From Portulaca oleracea (taxonomy: Eukaryota; Streptophyta; Magnoliopsida; Caryophyllales; Portulacaceae): DNA of 64,000 nt. Made by a program: the position numbers and the translations under genes. Under the pieces are notes generated by a model that had not been told where the DNA came from, made no database searches, and saw nothing but the letters and a program-made list of their open reading frames with translations. Positions within the stretch are counted from its first letter, which is position 1. The number at the start of each line of letters is the position of its first letter. This document shows positions 32,395 to 46,100 of the stretch, one piece after another. The stretch spans positions 2,673,501 to 2,737,500 of the forward strand of contig CM055871.1 in assembly GCA_029582165.1 (NCBI GenBank), given 5' to 3'.

Positions 32395-32905
32395 GTAATA
32401 TAGGAGGACTGTATATTTGGTTAGGGTAAATACGAGTCATGTGTATTTCAACTTCAGGTAAATTTCACTCTAAAAACATGACTCGGGTGTATTTCAAATT
32501 CAGGTAAATACTGGTCAGATGTTCTTTGATAGTAAAAAGTTCTGTTTAGGATAAATATAGGTCTGGTGTATTTTAGTTTCGGGTAAATTTCACTCTAAAA
32601 ATATGACCTGAGTGTATTTCGAATTTAGTTAAATACGACCGGGTGTATTTCAAATTCAGGTTAGTACGGGTTACATGTACTTTGACAATACAAATTTCTT
32701 TTAGTTTTATACGGGTAAGATGTTATTTGATAGTAAAAATTTGTTTTTAGGGTAAATAGAGGTAAAGTGTATTTTGGTTTCTAGTAAATTCTATTCTAAA
32801 AACATGACCTGGGTGTATTTCGGGTTTAGGTGAATACGATCGGGTGTATTTCAAGTTCAGGTAAATACGAGTCAGATGTTGTTTGACAATAAAAATTCCT
32901 TTTAA
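32395..32905. repeat. Degenerate tandem repeat of GGTAAATACGGGT...GTGTATTTC units
   Basis: About five imperfect units carrying GGTAAATACGAGTC, GTGTATTTCAA.TTCAGG and ATTTCACTCTAAAAA.ATGAC. The words match the shorter tract in the 4CL intron near 1610-1690 (CGGGTGTATTTCGGGTTCGG). Confidence 0.65.
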
Positions 32906-33162
32906 TTTTATTTAAATATATTTTGATACAATTATAATATTTGTACAATGAAAACATTAAAATTCTTACCATACGATAATCTTTAAAAGATTTTATGTTA
33001 ATATGAAAACTAAATTATTGTAAATTGTATTTGAAAAATAAATATAATACTAATATATAACTTACATAATATTGTATTATTGTTTGTAATTTTTCATGTT
33101 TATTATAATCGAAGATAATATCTACTTAATATAATAAATTTAATGTATATTATTATACCAAA

Positions 33163-35057
33163 TCTATTCTATTAATATATAAAAGTAATATATTTGAATT
33201 TTGAAATCCTGCTTTGAGAGTGAATTTAGGTTGTTGCAGCCAATAGGATTGCAGAAAAATTAAAATCGCACAACTGCAATTCCCGCCAATACAAATACAA
33301 TTAAAGATATTGTTAACCATATCCCTTGATTTTAGAAACATCAGCCCCATAATTTCTTAACTACCCTAAAAATTGGATAGTAACAACCGGCCATCATACT
33401 ATCCCAACATATTGTAAAACTCTTATTAGTATCTGTCTCTAATACTAACCTAGTTATCCTGAAAACACTAAATCGAAATTTACCTATAAAAACACAATCT
33501 TTATACCATGTGCATGTGGACAACTATCAATATGCTCCCTACTACAAATTCATTTTCTATATCATCTATGCTCTACTGTGTGAAAACACATAATCCTCAT
33601 TTTAATCAGGTTAGTATAAATTCTTTATGTATGTGTGTTGTATGATTGTTGCTTTGTTGAGTACCTTTGTTTTTTTTACTCTTTGCACTATTAATGATTA
33701 TCTACATGGATTACTAATGCTTCTTTATTCATTTAACATTGATGGATTTTAGTTTTGTGTTTTTTGATTTTTTTATCGATTTTGCAAAATAAGGATAGAA
33801 ATGTGTAATGATATTGACGACTGTATAGAAGTGGCAACGATGACATGGTGGTCAACTAAAGGTTGATAATGGGCGTCTAGACTTTTTTGATGCGGCAATT
33901 CGGTTGATAACATAATAGATGTGCATAATCTTTTCATGCGTTCCAAAGTTTGTGCTCAATGTCTAGGTATGCTAGACTGTGATTATGCTCCAGTAATTGC
34001 TGGGTTACTTACAAGGCAATGATAATTTTGATTCAATTTTGAAGCCACAAGGAGAGATGTGTCATCAATGGAGTTATTTTATGTAATTATCATTAATTTA
34101 TGTATTCATGTTGTTGATTGCGATTTTGTATGTTACTATCTTAATTTTGTTGTAATGTTATCCAATTTAGTCGAAGTATTTATTGACTTTTGCTAGCTTG
34201 ATTGCATAGCTTTGACATGGTTTTGCCCTTGATGTAGAAGGTTGTGGGACTGTGAGAAAGAAAATTATCTTTTGTTCTAACAACTTTATATTGTTCCAAG
34301 TCAATAGCTTTGGTTATACCAAGTATTGTTTTTATGTATATCAATTTTATAAATCATTGGTGGATATATAAAACATAATTATAATAATTGTTTACATGAT
34401 TTTAAATTATATTATGTGTTTATATGTTTAAAAATAAATTATAAAGAAAAAATAGACATAAATTATGTATATCAATGTTATAATTGTTTATATAAACACT
34501 TTACGAAATTTAAAGTCATATAAACTATAATTTAACAAAAATTGTTTGATGCACAGGTATATTAAAGTCACATAAACAATTACAACATTGACATACATAA
34601 TTTATGTTTATATATAATAATTTGTTTATAATTTATGTTTTTTCTTTATAGTTTATATGACTTTAAATTAACAATAATCTTTATATAATAATCTTTATAT
34701 AAACTATAATTTATGAAATTTATGTTTTTTCTTTATGTTTATATATAACAATTTGTTTATAATTTAAAATTATAGTTTTTTCTTTATGTTTAACAATAAA
34801 TTATAAACATAATAATTGTTTATATGACTTTAAATTATAATAAATGTCTGTTTTTTAATATAAACACTTTACGAAATTTATCACCACTATAGCTTTGGTT
34901 ATATCGTACACAGATTGCAACTAATAATATCTATTATACGATTTACACCTATGAGTTTCCGTTATAAATTTATATTCATTTAAATTATAATTGTCCTTTT
35001 AATTATTAGACATTTACTTTTTAATACACCTGTGCATAGCACGGGTTTAACACTAGT
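33163..35057 (+). mobile_element. Non-autonomous Helitron
   Basis: Begins TCTATTCTATTAATATATAAA after an A and ends CTAGT before a T, as Helitrons insert between A and T without target duplication. A 7-bp hairpin CCTGTGC-ATA-GCACGGG (35029-35045) ends 12 bases before the terminus, the standard 3' signal. No Rep/helicase is seen. The interior is AT-rich, with repeated TTTATATAAAC words at 34330-34870. Nothing recognisable as a captured gene. Confidence 0.82.
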
Positions 35058-35098
35058 TTATATTATAAAACTATAATTTCCAGTAAGTGCCCTGCAGA

Positions 35099-35655
35099 GT
35101 AGGGATGGCAATGGGTTGGAGGCGGACCGGAGGTACCCACCTCCACCTTCGCTCCAATTAATAATCGGAGGTGGAAGTCACCTCCAAATCCAATTAATCG
35201 GAGGTGGGTGGACCTCCAAATCCGAACTTAGTCGGAGGTACCCAACTCCAACTTCGACCTAATCGCCTTCGATTACCTCCAACTCCGATTACCTTCAACT
35301 CTGATTAGCTTTTATACGTTTTCGTAAAATGATTTCCTCCGACTCCGATTACTTCTATCTTGGATTAACTATGATTAATATATCATACTTGTTAAAATAA
35401 AACTCTAATTTCTAATTTTTTATTTTATTAAATTTTTTTTATATTAATGACTATAATAGGACTTAATCGGACTTAATCGGACTTAATCGGATCGGAGGTG
35501 GTCACCTCCATAACCGCCCCAATTATAATCGGAGTCAGATTATTTTAATCGGATTTGGAGTCGGACTTCTTTAGTCGGATTTGAATTCAGAGTTTTTGCT
35601 TTGGAGCAAATCGGATGAGCTGCGAACTTTGACCTGACTGCCATCACTATTGCAG
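35099..35655. repeat. ATCGGAGGTGG-type low-complexity repeat
   Basis: Starts GGGATGGCAATGGGTTGGAGG and runs through many TCGGAGGT/ACCTCCGA words in both orientations. A dispersed plant repeat of unknown class; no gene. Confidence 0.6.
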
Positions 35656-35671
35656 AGACATTCTTTACTAA

Positions 35672-35902
35672 TACTCTCACCGTTTTTAAATAACTGACTT
35701 TCACGTTTTTTAAAGTTCATATTTTTTTAATTATTTTTTATATAATATTTTATCCAAAATTTTTAATGTTATACTTTTCTGAAAATATTTTTTGGTACGA
35801 ATCTAGCAATATTAATTTGATATAATAAATCATTATATAAATTGAATAATCAACGGTCAAAGTTGACGACCCAGTGAAAATTATAAAAGAACGGAGGGAG
35901 TA
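35672..35902. mobile_element. Stowaway-like MITE
   Basis: TA-flanked, with ends TACTCTCACCGTTTTTAAATAA and, read from the right, TACTCCCTCCGTTCTTTTATAA. The CTCCCTCCGTT terminus and TA target are typical of Stowaway (Tc1/mariner) MITEs. About 230 bp. Confidence 0.75.
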
Positions 35903-35915
35903 TGTTGCAAAATGA

Positions 35916-37226
35916 GAGGTCTTGGATAAAAATGCCACTGAACTTTGCAAAAATTGCAATTTTGCCACCCGTAAAAAACATGTAATGAAAGTGCTATTCA
36001 TTTATGTTAACTGTGACAAAAATGCCACTTTACCTGTTTTTTACCTGCAACAGTCGGTTATATGCAGGTTTAGGGTTTAATATCTTCATTAAGCATTAAA
36101 ATTAATTACCCTCCCTTTTTACTGCATAAATTAACTGTCCCCTTCCCCTTGATTCTTCATCTTCTTCTTTCATCTTCCTTCTTCATCCTCTCCCCTAACT
36201 TTTGCCATAGCTGAGTTCCTCTTCCTTCTTCCTTTCTGACCCTGAAAATTCTTCATCTCTGTTCTTCTTCATTCCTCACCATCCGCCCATCAAATGAAGC
36301 AGCAAATATGGCCATCTCAATCTGACGGTTCCCCCCTTCACCGCCCTCCCCCTCGCAAAGCTCCACTCTTCGATCTCCAAACACCTCTCCAAACCCAAAC
36401 CCTACTCCAAACTCTCCTCATCCTCCTCCAGCCACCATCGTCCGATCATCTCCTCCCCCTCTCCGCCGTCGAATTCCGACCGTGACTTCGCATCCCTGCC
36501 ATTCGATCTGCTGGTGAAGGTGGTATCTGGGTTTTTTTTGCCCAGATTTGTTTGCCCAGACGAATTCTTTTTTCAGTCCAAAAAATTAGATTTTTTTGAC
36601 TGAAAACCCTAATTTTTGCCCAAAATTGTTTGCCCAAAAAACCTAATTTTTGACTAAAAAATTAGGGTTTTTTTGCTCAGAATTGTTTGCCCAGACGAAT
36701 TGTTTGCCCAGACGAATGAAGAAGAAGAGATGAGGAAGAGAGATGAAGAATTTGACTGAAAACCCTAATTTTTTTTTTGCTCAGAAAATGAAGAAGAAGA
36801 GATGAAGAATTTCATTGAAAACCCTATTTTTTTTGCTCAGAAAATGAAGCAGAAGAGACGAGGAAGAGGTGGGTTATGGTGGACAAAGCAGAGGAGATTG
36901 AAGAGGAGAGTTGAGGAAGAATATGAACTGAGTTGGGGAGGGGGCAGTAAAAAAAATTGGGAAGATAATTAAATTAGTAGATAATTAATTTGGATAGATA
37001 ATTTAGGGTGGGGGTATTTTAATAACTAATCAAAACATTATTGAAAGTAAAGTGACACTAATTAAACCCTAAACCTGCATATAACCGATTGTTGCAGGTA
37101 AAAAACAGGTAAAGTGATATTTTTGTCACAGTTAACATATATGAATGACACTTTCATTACATGTTTTTTACGGGTGGCAAAATTGTAATTTTTGTAAAGT
37201 TCAGTGACATTTTTATCCAAAAACTC
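35916..37226. mobile_element. Mutator-like element next to the RSH1 promoter
   Basis: Inverted repeats of about 170 bp start GAGGTCTTGGATAAAAATG (left) and GAGTTTTTGGATAAAAATG (right end, reversed). The 9-bp target duplication GCAAAATGA is at 35907-35915 and 37227-37235. The interior (36170-36540) is GC-rich and gene-like: a CT-rich leader followed by a short frame with DRDFASLPFDLLVKV, which resembles the start of an F-box domain. AGAAGAAGAGATGAGG repeats fill the right part. No transposase, so this is Pack-MULE-like. Confidence 0.85.
36180..36525 (+). pseudogene. Captured gene 5' fragment, possibly F-box
   Basis: A pyrimidine-rich leader leads to a proline/serine-rich frame and then FASLPFDLLVKV at about 36485-36520. 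LP.DLL.K is typical of F-box N-terminal helices, but only 15 or so residues are informative. The sequence ends abruptly at a TTTTTT tract. An alternative is random proline-rich coding. Confidence 0.4.
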
Positions 37227-37235
37227 GCAAAATGA

Positions 37236-37453
37236 CTGCGTAAAGATTGACTTTAAACTTGATCTGATGGTTGATTTATCTGTTGCAGCTTTTGCTTCTC
37301 AGGTTCTCTTCATTGGGAAACTCCCAACCACACAGAGCACTCAGCTCAGTGTGCTCAGTCACCCCCAATTTGTTGCCATCAGAATTAAAAAAAAAAAAAA
37401 CACAGTCAACTTGGAGCTCTCACTCTCAGCAAGCAAACCAAACGAACGAGCAA
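37236..37453 (+). promoter_or_regulatory. RSH1 proximal upstream region
   Basis: Only 227 bp separate the Mutator-like element end from the RSH1 start codon. It contains a 13-A run (37388-37400) and CT/CA-rich sequence typical of a 5' leader. No certain TATA box is seen. Transcription may start here or within the transposon. Confidence 0.4.
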
Positions 37454-40400
37454 ATGATCTCATGTCACCCCTCCAATTCAACCACCAATTTTGCAATGTT
37501 TGGCCCAACCTCTTCCGCTATTCGCCTGTTTCACCGCAAATTCCGATGGTCCCGCCCCAAATTCCACGGCAATTTCTTCGTCTCCGCCTCGCTGGGGCCA
37601 CTTTTCGTCTCTGCCGCCGCCGCAGCCGCCGGTTCTTCCACCCACGCCGCCGTGACATCCACCATCACTCAGGTGGCTGTCACCGCCGTCGCCATAGCCT
37701 CCGGCGCCTGCCTTTCTACTAAGGTCGACTTCCTCTGGCCCAAGTCGGAGCAGCCTCCGAGTATGTGCTCTGATTTCCCTGTTTAACTCTAGATTATTGT
37801 TCATGTTAAGCAAATAATGTTTCTCTGATCCAAGTTAGTAGTTATGTTTAATGTGGATTGTACGATCTTAGGAAGTTAGTCTATCTTTTTAGGAGTTTGG
37901 TACAATGTTTCTGCGTTTGATTTATTTATGGAAAATTGGATTGTATTAAGCTGAACTATAGGATGTGACAATAGTAAACCAAAATTTTAAGTTGTATCAT
38001 AGTGTTTGGATTACTACAATCCAGTATATGATAGTGTAGAATCCTACAAGTCAATATATGATAGTTTAGACTACCACAATCTATCTAATATACTAAAATG
38101 TGGGATTACTATAATACAAGTGTCACATAAAAATCTAGTGGCGGTGCACTGAAATCCAAGAATTCAATGGTTCATATATAATTCTAAAGTTCGGCTTACT
38201 ACAATCCAATTTTCCTTTATTTATATATGTATATATTTATTTATTTCAACATAGTTGATGCAGGTCCTCTCGTATTTGATGGGGTGGATGTTACTGGATA
38301 TTCCATATTCAATGATCCCAAGGTTTATGATTTACTGCTTGTTTTATAGTTTGTCTAATGCTTTAATTCGGTGATGAGATACTTAATTTGTGTCAACTCA
38401 GGTGCAACATGCTATATCTTTTGCTAGGAAAGCTCATCATGGCCAATTCCGTAGAACTGGAGAGCCTTACCTAACACATTGTCTTCATACTGGAAGGATT
38501 TTGGCGATGTTAGTGCCACCAACTGGTCAAAGGGTATCTTTTCTTCCCTCTGCTCTCAGTTCCTGTTTATGGTTTGCAAAGGGAGATCATGTGATTTGGA
38601 ATATCTCTCTATTCGTGCATGTGCGTGGGTGTTTACCCATGAATGGACACAGGAGCTTCTGATTTCCACCGAGTTTCTGAATGGACTGCTAATATTTTTC
38701 CTTTTTTGGCGCGCCTTCTGGGAATCTTGTGTGCATTTTGTGATAATGCTCTGTGTACCTGACCTTCGCAAGCCCAAATGCAGGATTTTGCGTACTTCTC
38801 GTAAGGGGGTATATTTTTTCCAAAACAAGCAGAGGCTGGCCAGAATTTGGCTTTGTAGGTTAAAATTTTCTCCAAAACTCACATTTTCAAAAGTAATTTT
38901 GATTGCCTACCTGCTTCTCTTATGAAATCTTTCCATATTTGGATCCCATATTGCTTTGCATTTATAAGAAGCTCCTAATGGGAGACCAAGAGGAAGAGGG
39001 ATGATGCTGCTCCCCCGAACTAAAAAACCAGGCAAAAGATGAATGTCAGGCACTTTGCCAATAAGATTTAGAACACTTTCAGGCAAATTAACAGAAAGGT
39101 TAGAGAATGCATCATAAACAGCAGAATACGTCTCAGGTAACCCAGATTACTCTTAGAAGGCTTGCATAGCACTAGGGTGTCAGCAACGAGGAGTGAGTGG
39201 GAAATCAGCTAACCCTCAAAATGTGAGTTTGAAAGTAGAACACCTTCCAGTAAGCTTACTTCAACAGCTTTGTTCACCACCTTATGCAGGCCCTTAGAGG
39301 AAGAGGAAAAGCGAGAAGCTTCACCATTGACCACCATTGACTGCCCTCAAAATGTTGAAAGTAAATCAAACTCCTCCACTTGAATGGGAAGCCCATTTTC
39401 TCAAGGGTAGTCAAGTGAGTCCCAGGATTCTTGTCTTTCCAATATCAAGCCTGCATGATATAGTTGACTAGGAAATCTACGCATTCGTTAGCAATGAGAG
39501 AAGGATCCAAAATTTGGTGACCAAGCTAGGACTTTACAAGAATTTTTATACATGCTCCTCATAAGTGCATTCAAACTCTTATCAAAAGCACAATCCTTGC
39601 GAATGCAGCAAAGAAACCCACAATTTTTCCCTTTGACAATATCCGAACAATGTTCAAAGAAAGCAATGTTAAAGCCATAGAGCTCGGTGCTTTCTCTTTC
39701 CCGAAATCAGATATTGCTTTTCCAGATTTACTCTTCTGTGAACTCCCTTTAAGGAATCAGACTTAAATGTGGGATTCAAATTTTGCCATTTGTTAGTGAC
39801 TGATGTTTGCTTAGTTGCTTTTATACTTATGGCAATAAGTCATGTCTTCTGTGAAAATTCTCTGCAAACGGATGTTATTATATGAAAAGTGGGTCGTTGA
39901 TGATGTCTCAGAAAAACATTGGGTACATGACTTTTAAATGGCGTATCTCTATCATCTCTGCGTCAGTTGAATATTTACTGTTCGGTGATGACGTTTTTTG
40001 TTAGCTTCAAGTATAAGCAACTTAATAAGCATCCACTTTCCGGTCCCTTCCATCCCCACCAAAACAAAAGGAAATTTGAAACTTTGAAGGAAATAGAAGT
40101 AATATAGTATTAAAGCAGAAGAGGTCTATGTGCCTGCTGAGTATAATAGAAGGATTTAATCCACTTGTAAAAGTACTTCCTCCATTGAATCTTTTTTTTT
40201 TTTTAATCATAATATTTCATGAGGTTTTTCCGTGCACTGGTGCACCAGCAAAGACACGTAGTGCTTGAGACTGCTAGGTACTTATTGACTATTGCGAGTC
40301 CATTCTTTGAAGTGTGTCAGGTTCTTTCTTATTTTTAGGGGTTGGCAGATTAGCTTCACAATGTTTGCACTAAATGGATGCACTTACATTGCTTTTGTAT

Positions 40401-42798
40401 TGTAGCTGACTGAACTGCTACTTAATAAGAAGATTAATGCGATAACAAAGAAAGATAGTTATGCTGCAGGCGGTTGATACAGTTGTAGCAGGGATCCTTC
40501 ACGATGTGATTGATGATACTGGTGAAAGTCTGCTCAGCGTGAGAGAAAGCTTTGGTGATGATGTGGCGCAGATGGTAGCTGGTGTCTCCCGGTTGAGTTA
40601 TATAAATCAGGTACTGAAGATGAGTCAATTGAGGGGATGCCTTTTACTTTGCATAGGAAGCTCCCTGTTTGTGCTACCTTTTCTTTCATCCCATGAACTG
40701 CACTTGAAGTGTTATTCCCTGTCTGTTCAGTTGAATTTCATGTTGTGTTTTACAGTTCCTAAACAAGTCATAGTGATTGCTGATGACATGCCATAACATG
40801 TCATTCATTTATTGAGATTTGTAGAGTCCAGTTCTCTTCATGAATGCAGGTTTGTAATAATATGTTCTTGTTTTTTGCAGTTGTTAAGAAGACATCGCAG
40901 GATAAATGCCAACCAACATACCCTTAGTTATGAAGAGGTGATGTGCCATTCAGAATTAATGTTTCTTCTGTTTGAAGCTGCTCTAAACTTTGGTATCATA
41001 TAATCTCTGGCCATCATTTTGTGGCTGATCAACACCTAGTCCACAATATTACTAGTGATATATACATGTACACAAGCTATCAAATTTGATTGTATGAAAT
41101 TATTTGTGATAGTGAATCACTCAAAACTGGAAACCTAATTTTTTTTTAATTTTTTTGTTATTCAACTCTCAGAAGAATGCAGCAATTAAGGGCTACTTAT
41201 AGCTAGCTTTACAAGATGAAAACATTATAATATCCTGATATACATCAAAATACTACTATCCTGGTTATAATACATCTTATATCCTTCACTTCATTACCTT
41301 GAAAGTGCTCCCAATGGATCATTGGGGTTTGAGGCTTTGTGAGTTTTGACTTTTTCCCTCATTTGTAAATGGGTGACATCCCGTTGGTGTCCATTAGTAT
41401 ATCTTTTGATTATTTGTCAAAAAAAAAAGTGCTCCCAATGTAAAATCCAAAAATAATGAATAGATGAAAATACAATTGTGTCTTGAACCTATTAAGTGAT
41501 AAATTTACTGTGGAGTGTAGATCATGGTTGTAGTGTTCCGATGTCTTGCCAACCAGATCAATTGGTCATATTTGCTCTGACTAGTGAACAGTGTTGTCTG
41601 TTCCTTTAGGGTCCAAATGGAATCACATAAATCCCATGTATAAACTGTTCTTTCATTCTTTATTCTCATGCTAAAGGTATGTTCTGCAGGGGGGTTAATG
41701 CCCCTCGTACCTAACCTAACCCAAATTTGCCCATTCTTCCCTTATTTTCTATACTCAACTTTCCAATTGTTACCTTAACTTACCGATACTTACCTTACCC
41801 AATTTTCCCATACCCCCAAAAGAACACACCCTTAGCACTATTTGGATATCTATGTTTATATTTTCCCTCTTGCATTCTCACTCACGGTTTTCATGGAGCT
41901 TCTATGTCTGATAATGCAACACCCCAGGTATATAGTTAAGTATGGGTTAAGAGGATTGAAATGACTACTTATATTACCAAGGTGTACCTTCCTTTTAGGT
42001 AGCTCATCCGTTGGGAACTCCTTAGTTAAGCGTGCTTGACTTGGAATAGTCTTAGGATGGGTGACCTTATAGGAAGTTTTTCCAGGTAGCGTGCGAGTGT
42101 GGATAAAGCATGCTGAAAGGACCCGTGGTAATTTGTGGGGACAGTCGTCGATCCTTAAAGCAATTATCGGTTATGTGTGCGACCTGGGAGGTGCCGAGGT
42201 GTTACAGATGGTATTAGAGCCAATCTGCGGCCGTGAGCTGCGCCAGTGGATGGGAGATCCATGGGCAGTTAGCTAGTAGGTTAAAGATTCTAGAGCGGAT
42301 AGAGGCACAATGAGGGCGTTTCGCGCTTAAGTGAGGTTGATTGTAACACCCCGGATATATGGTTAAGTGTGGCTTAAGAGGATGGAAATGACTACTTATA
42401 TCACCAAGGTGTATCTTCCTTTTAGGAAGCTCATCTGTTGGGAACTCCTCAGTTAAGTGTGGTTGGCTGGGAATAGTCTCAGGATTGGTGACCTTCTGGG
42501 AAGTTTTCCCAGGTAGCGTGATAGTGATGACAAAGCACGGTGAAAGGAGCCGTGGTGATTTGTGGCTAGTCATCGATCCTTGAAGCAATTAACTGTAATC
42601 TCTGTGGGCCGGGGGGGGGGGGGTGCTGGGCATTACAGATAATTAACTATCAAGTTTTCCTGATTTCTTATTTTCTCTTGTTTTGACAGGCAAATAATTT
42701 GCGGGTCATGCTGTTGGGGATGGTTGATGATCCACGCGTTGTACTTATAAAGCTTGCTGATCGTCTTCATAACATGAGGACCATGTAGTCTCTCTCTG

Positions 42799-42832
<34 letters not shown>

Positions 42833-43124
42833 TGTGTGCTCTGTCCTAGTATCATTATTTACTCCATGCTCATGCACTTGTGTGTGTTTGTGGTGTTTGC
42901 GCTGCCATTATTTGCTTGTTTGTTGATGATTTGATTTTGGGGTTATTGTGGCCTTCGGCAAGAGTGTCCCTATAGTCTGGGCATTCTAAGTGAATTTGCC
43001 ATATCATAGTTGGTGCTAGTTGACAAAGTTTTGCTGAATTTTGACTATATAATTTGGGGTTTAGACAGTTGCTTGAGAATGCTACAAGAAACCCCAATCC
43101 CAATCCCAATCCCAATCCCAACCC

Positions 43125-43193
<69 letters not shown>

Positions 43194-46100
43194 GGATCCT
43201 GCCAAGCATTCAGCATGATGGTCATTTGCAAAATGCTTGTATCATTGAGCAACATTGTCTTCAGGCTTGCCAGAAGGAGCCTGGTGCTTAGCACAGGCTT
43301 TAAGAATTATTCTATAGATTCATATTAGAAGGGGAAATGAGAGGCTTCAGATTCAACAGCCTCAGCCTTACCTTGTTGCCGAAACAAGTGTAGCAGTAAC
43401 ATGAAGCTCCTTTTTTTGGGTCACTGAATTTCGGTCAACAATTTTCGGCTGTATCTGTGTTCAAGTAGCACTGTTATGTGATCTTGAGGTTTTTCTCCCC
43501 CTTCCTTTTTCTTGGTGGTGGTGCTTGGTTGTTTCAGCCCTAATGTGCCTCTGTTAGTATAGGCAAAACACGCACACGCACAGACACTAAGGCTGAAAGG
43601 AAATATAATTCATTCTTGAATCTTGAACAGTTACTTGCAAGTTCTTCTTCTGTATTTATGTGTTTAGCACCAAAGATGTGATTTTCTCATGGTTTTTCAG
43701 TTATGCTTTACCACTGTCCAAAGCTGAAGCTGTTGCTGAAGAGACTCTGGTTGTCTGGTGTTCCCTTGCTTCAAGGCTGGGCCTCTGGGCTTTAAAGGCT
43801 GAACTGGAAGATCTTTGCTTTGCTGTTTTGCAGGTTTGTATATCTTGTTGTCATGCTCTTGCCGAGTTATAATGTCTTGCTGAGATGTGGACATTTGATT
43901 CTCTCTCTCTCTTGGTGAAATTGAACTCAAAATGTGGAATAATTATGAGTTTGAGGAAGGTCCTTGGCATTGGGGAGGATGCAACATCATTTTTTATTAG
44001 TAACCAAAATATGTGTTTAAAGGAAGGAGGGATGCCAATGGGATGTCACACATGTATGAAAAGGGCAAATACAAAAACACTATTTTCCTCTCCCTTATCG
44101 ATAATATTATCAACAAAAAAAAAAAAAATCTATTACCCTTAAACACGAGTACACTCAAACTACAACATCCTAGAAGGTATATCTTGAACCCTTGAAGGGA
44201 TAGAATTCTAGAACTGGTGGTTGATAGCCGTCAATTTTATTGTCAACTAGGGACTTGAGTCACTTGACGAGTATACTGTTATAATCCTCTTGTACCTTTG
44301 AAACTATACACTATCAACCATGAGAAAGGCCTCAAATCAGTCTAAAATGACATACAAGTGCTTGAATTGTAAGTGGGGATGTGAAGTTATAGTTTGGTTG
44401 CTTCCCCACTTTTTGTTAAAAAATTGTGAAAGTTATAGATAATAGCCTGGAGTTTTGAGGACAAAGAAAGGACCTCTCCGCTTCTTTGTTGTAACCCTCT
44501 CGAACATATTAAATATTTTCCTTCAATCACCTTAACGACCTCACAACACCGTATTTCTTTGATATTACTTGTAGGGTGATTCTAGAACCCCACAAAGTAG
44601 GCAGTGTGTGGGAGATATACAAACCACAGATTCATAAGTGGTCTTTAATCAGTAATACTACTCATTTGTTTTTATTTTATTTTACGAGGGTAAGTTTGGG
44701 CTATCCAAACTAGACCTCTATCTCAAAGGTACACCAATTGGACTTAGTGACACGAGGGATGGGGGACGCGTAAACCCAAGCTCAAGGGCTTGGTTTATGG
44801 CTTTCTTATCTCTACACAAGGAGACTTGCAAGTCATGGGAATTGATCCGATGACCTCTAAGGTGGAAGGCCACCAAGATGCCAATGAGCAAGTACACTGC
44901 TCATTTGTGAAAAGAATCACACCAGAAAAACAAAATTCATCTTTTACTTTAACATGTCAACTAAAAACTATTTATTTATTTATTTCAAAAAGTACCTGAA
45001 TTATTTTTACGATTACTAACACAAAGGTTAAAATTAAATTAATATAGATAGAGGTGAAGTTTACAGGAAAAAAATTGTTTGATCTATTGCTGATTCAATT
45101 GGTGTGAAGGAGAGAAAAAAGTTGGATTGTCTTATGAAGTCGATCTAATGACTCATTTGGCATATCTAGTTATAAGGCCATTTGAGATTCTTTTGATATA
45201 TTTTTTGTAAGGAAAGAAAGTGAACTCTGAGCAACATGTAATGTCATCCATAGTCAGTTGCCCTCTGTGTTTTGTTTGAAGGGATGTTACAAGTTCTCAG
45301 GGATTGGTTTTGGGGCACAGGTGATTCTCAGTTAATTGCCTTCACGGCTATTTAGTTTCCGTGCTTGTCTGGTTGTGTGATCTGATTGCCCGTGATTATC
45401 ATATTCCCTGAACTCTATGTCGGACATAAAAGTTTCTTCCGCTCATCAATGAGGTGTCCTGCAAATTCCTCTAAATGGGGCCAATCTGGCATATTGTGGC
45501 TGGCTGTTTCGTTTTGATGTTGATGGAAAACAATAGTAGTAAAATGATAAATATATGAAATATTGATATATTCTAATAATTATAAATATAATGTATTTTG
45601 ATATTTTTAGTATCTTCTTAGTTGTATTTAGATATAATTAGGATGATGGTTTGGATTTGTATAGTCCCAAATTTGGGTCATGATATGCTGAATAATCTGA
45701 ACTTTCAACATATACAATAGTGATAGTCTAAACATTGGGGTGTTGGATATCAGTAATCAGCATTCTGACCACTTTAACTCTGTATTAGTGACGACAAAGT
45801 TTGCTTGATTTCGGTTGCACACGTAGGATAACTCCATTGCGATGCCACTCTGCTACCAGTTTCGGAGCTCAGTGGTAGATTACTGAAATCCACACCCCCC
45901 AAAGGCCGAACGATTGGAATGTTGCCGTGTATATTAGAAGTTGCGGACTAGTCAGCATTTTATGGCCTAAAGTTGTGATTATTTAAAGTCAAAAGCCCTT
46001 TAGGTTATTCAACATAAAGATATGATCATATCTTAGGATAGTATTTATCTTTAGCTGTTTAGTTTCCTTCGATTGTTTGGCCTCTCTGAGGAATTTTGGA

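Noticed and set aside
33341..33523. Possible captured gene inside the Helitron (short minus frame)
   Set aside because: Sixty residues without any recognisable motif or splice signal.
42011..42510. 5S rRNA gene
   Set aside because: Only the 3' half of 5S is recognisable, twice, within Cassandra LTRs with target duplications. Not functional rRNA genes.
44690..44890. Possible SINE in RSH1 intron 7
   Set aside because: Looks repeat-like, but I see no clear A/B box pair, poly(A) tail or target duplication.
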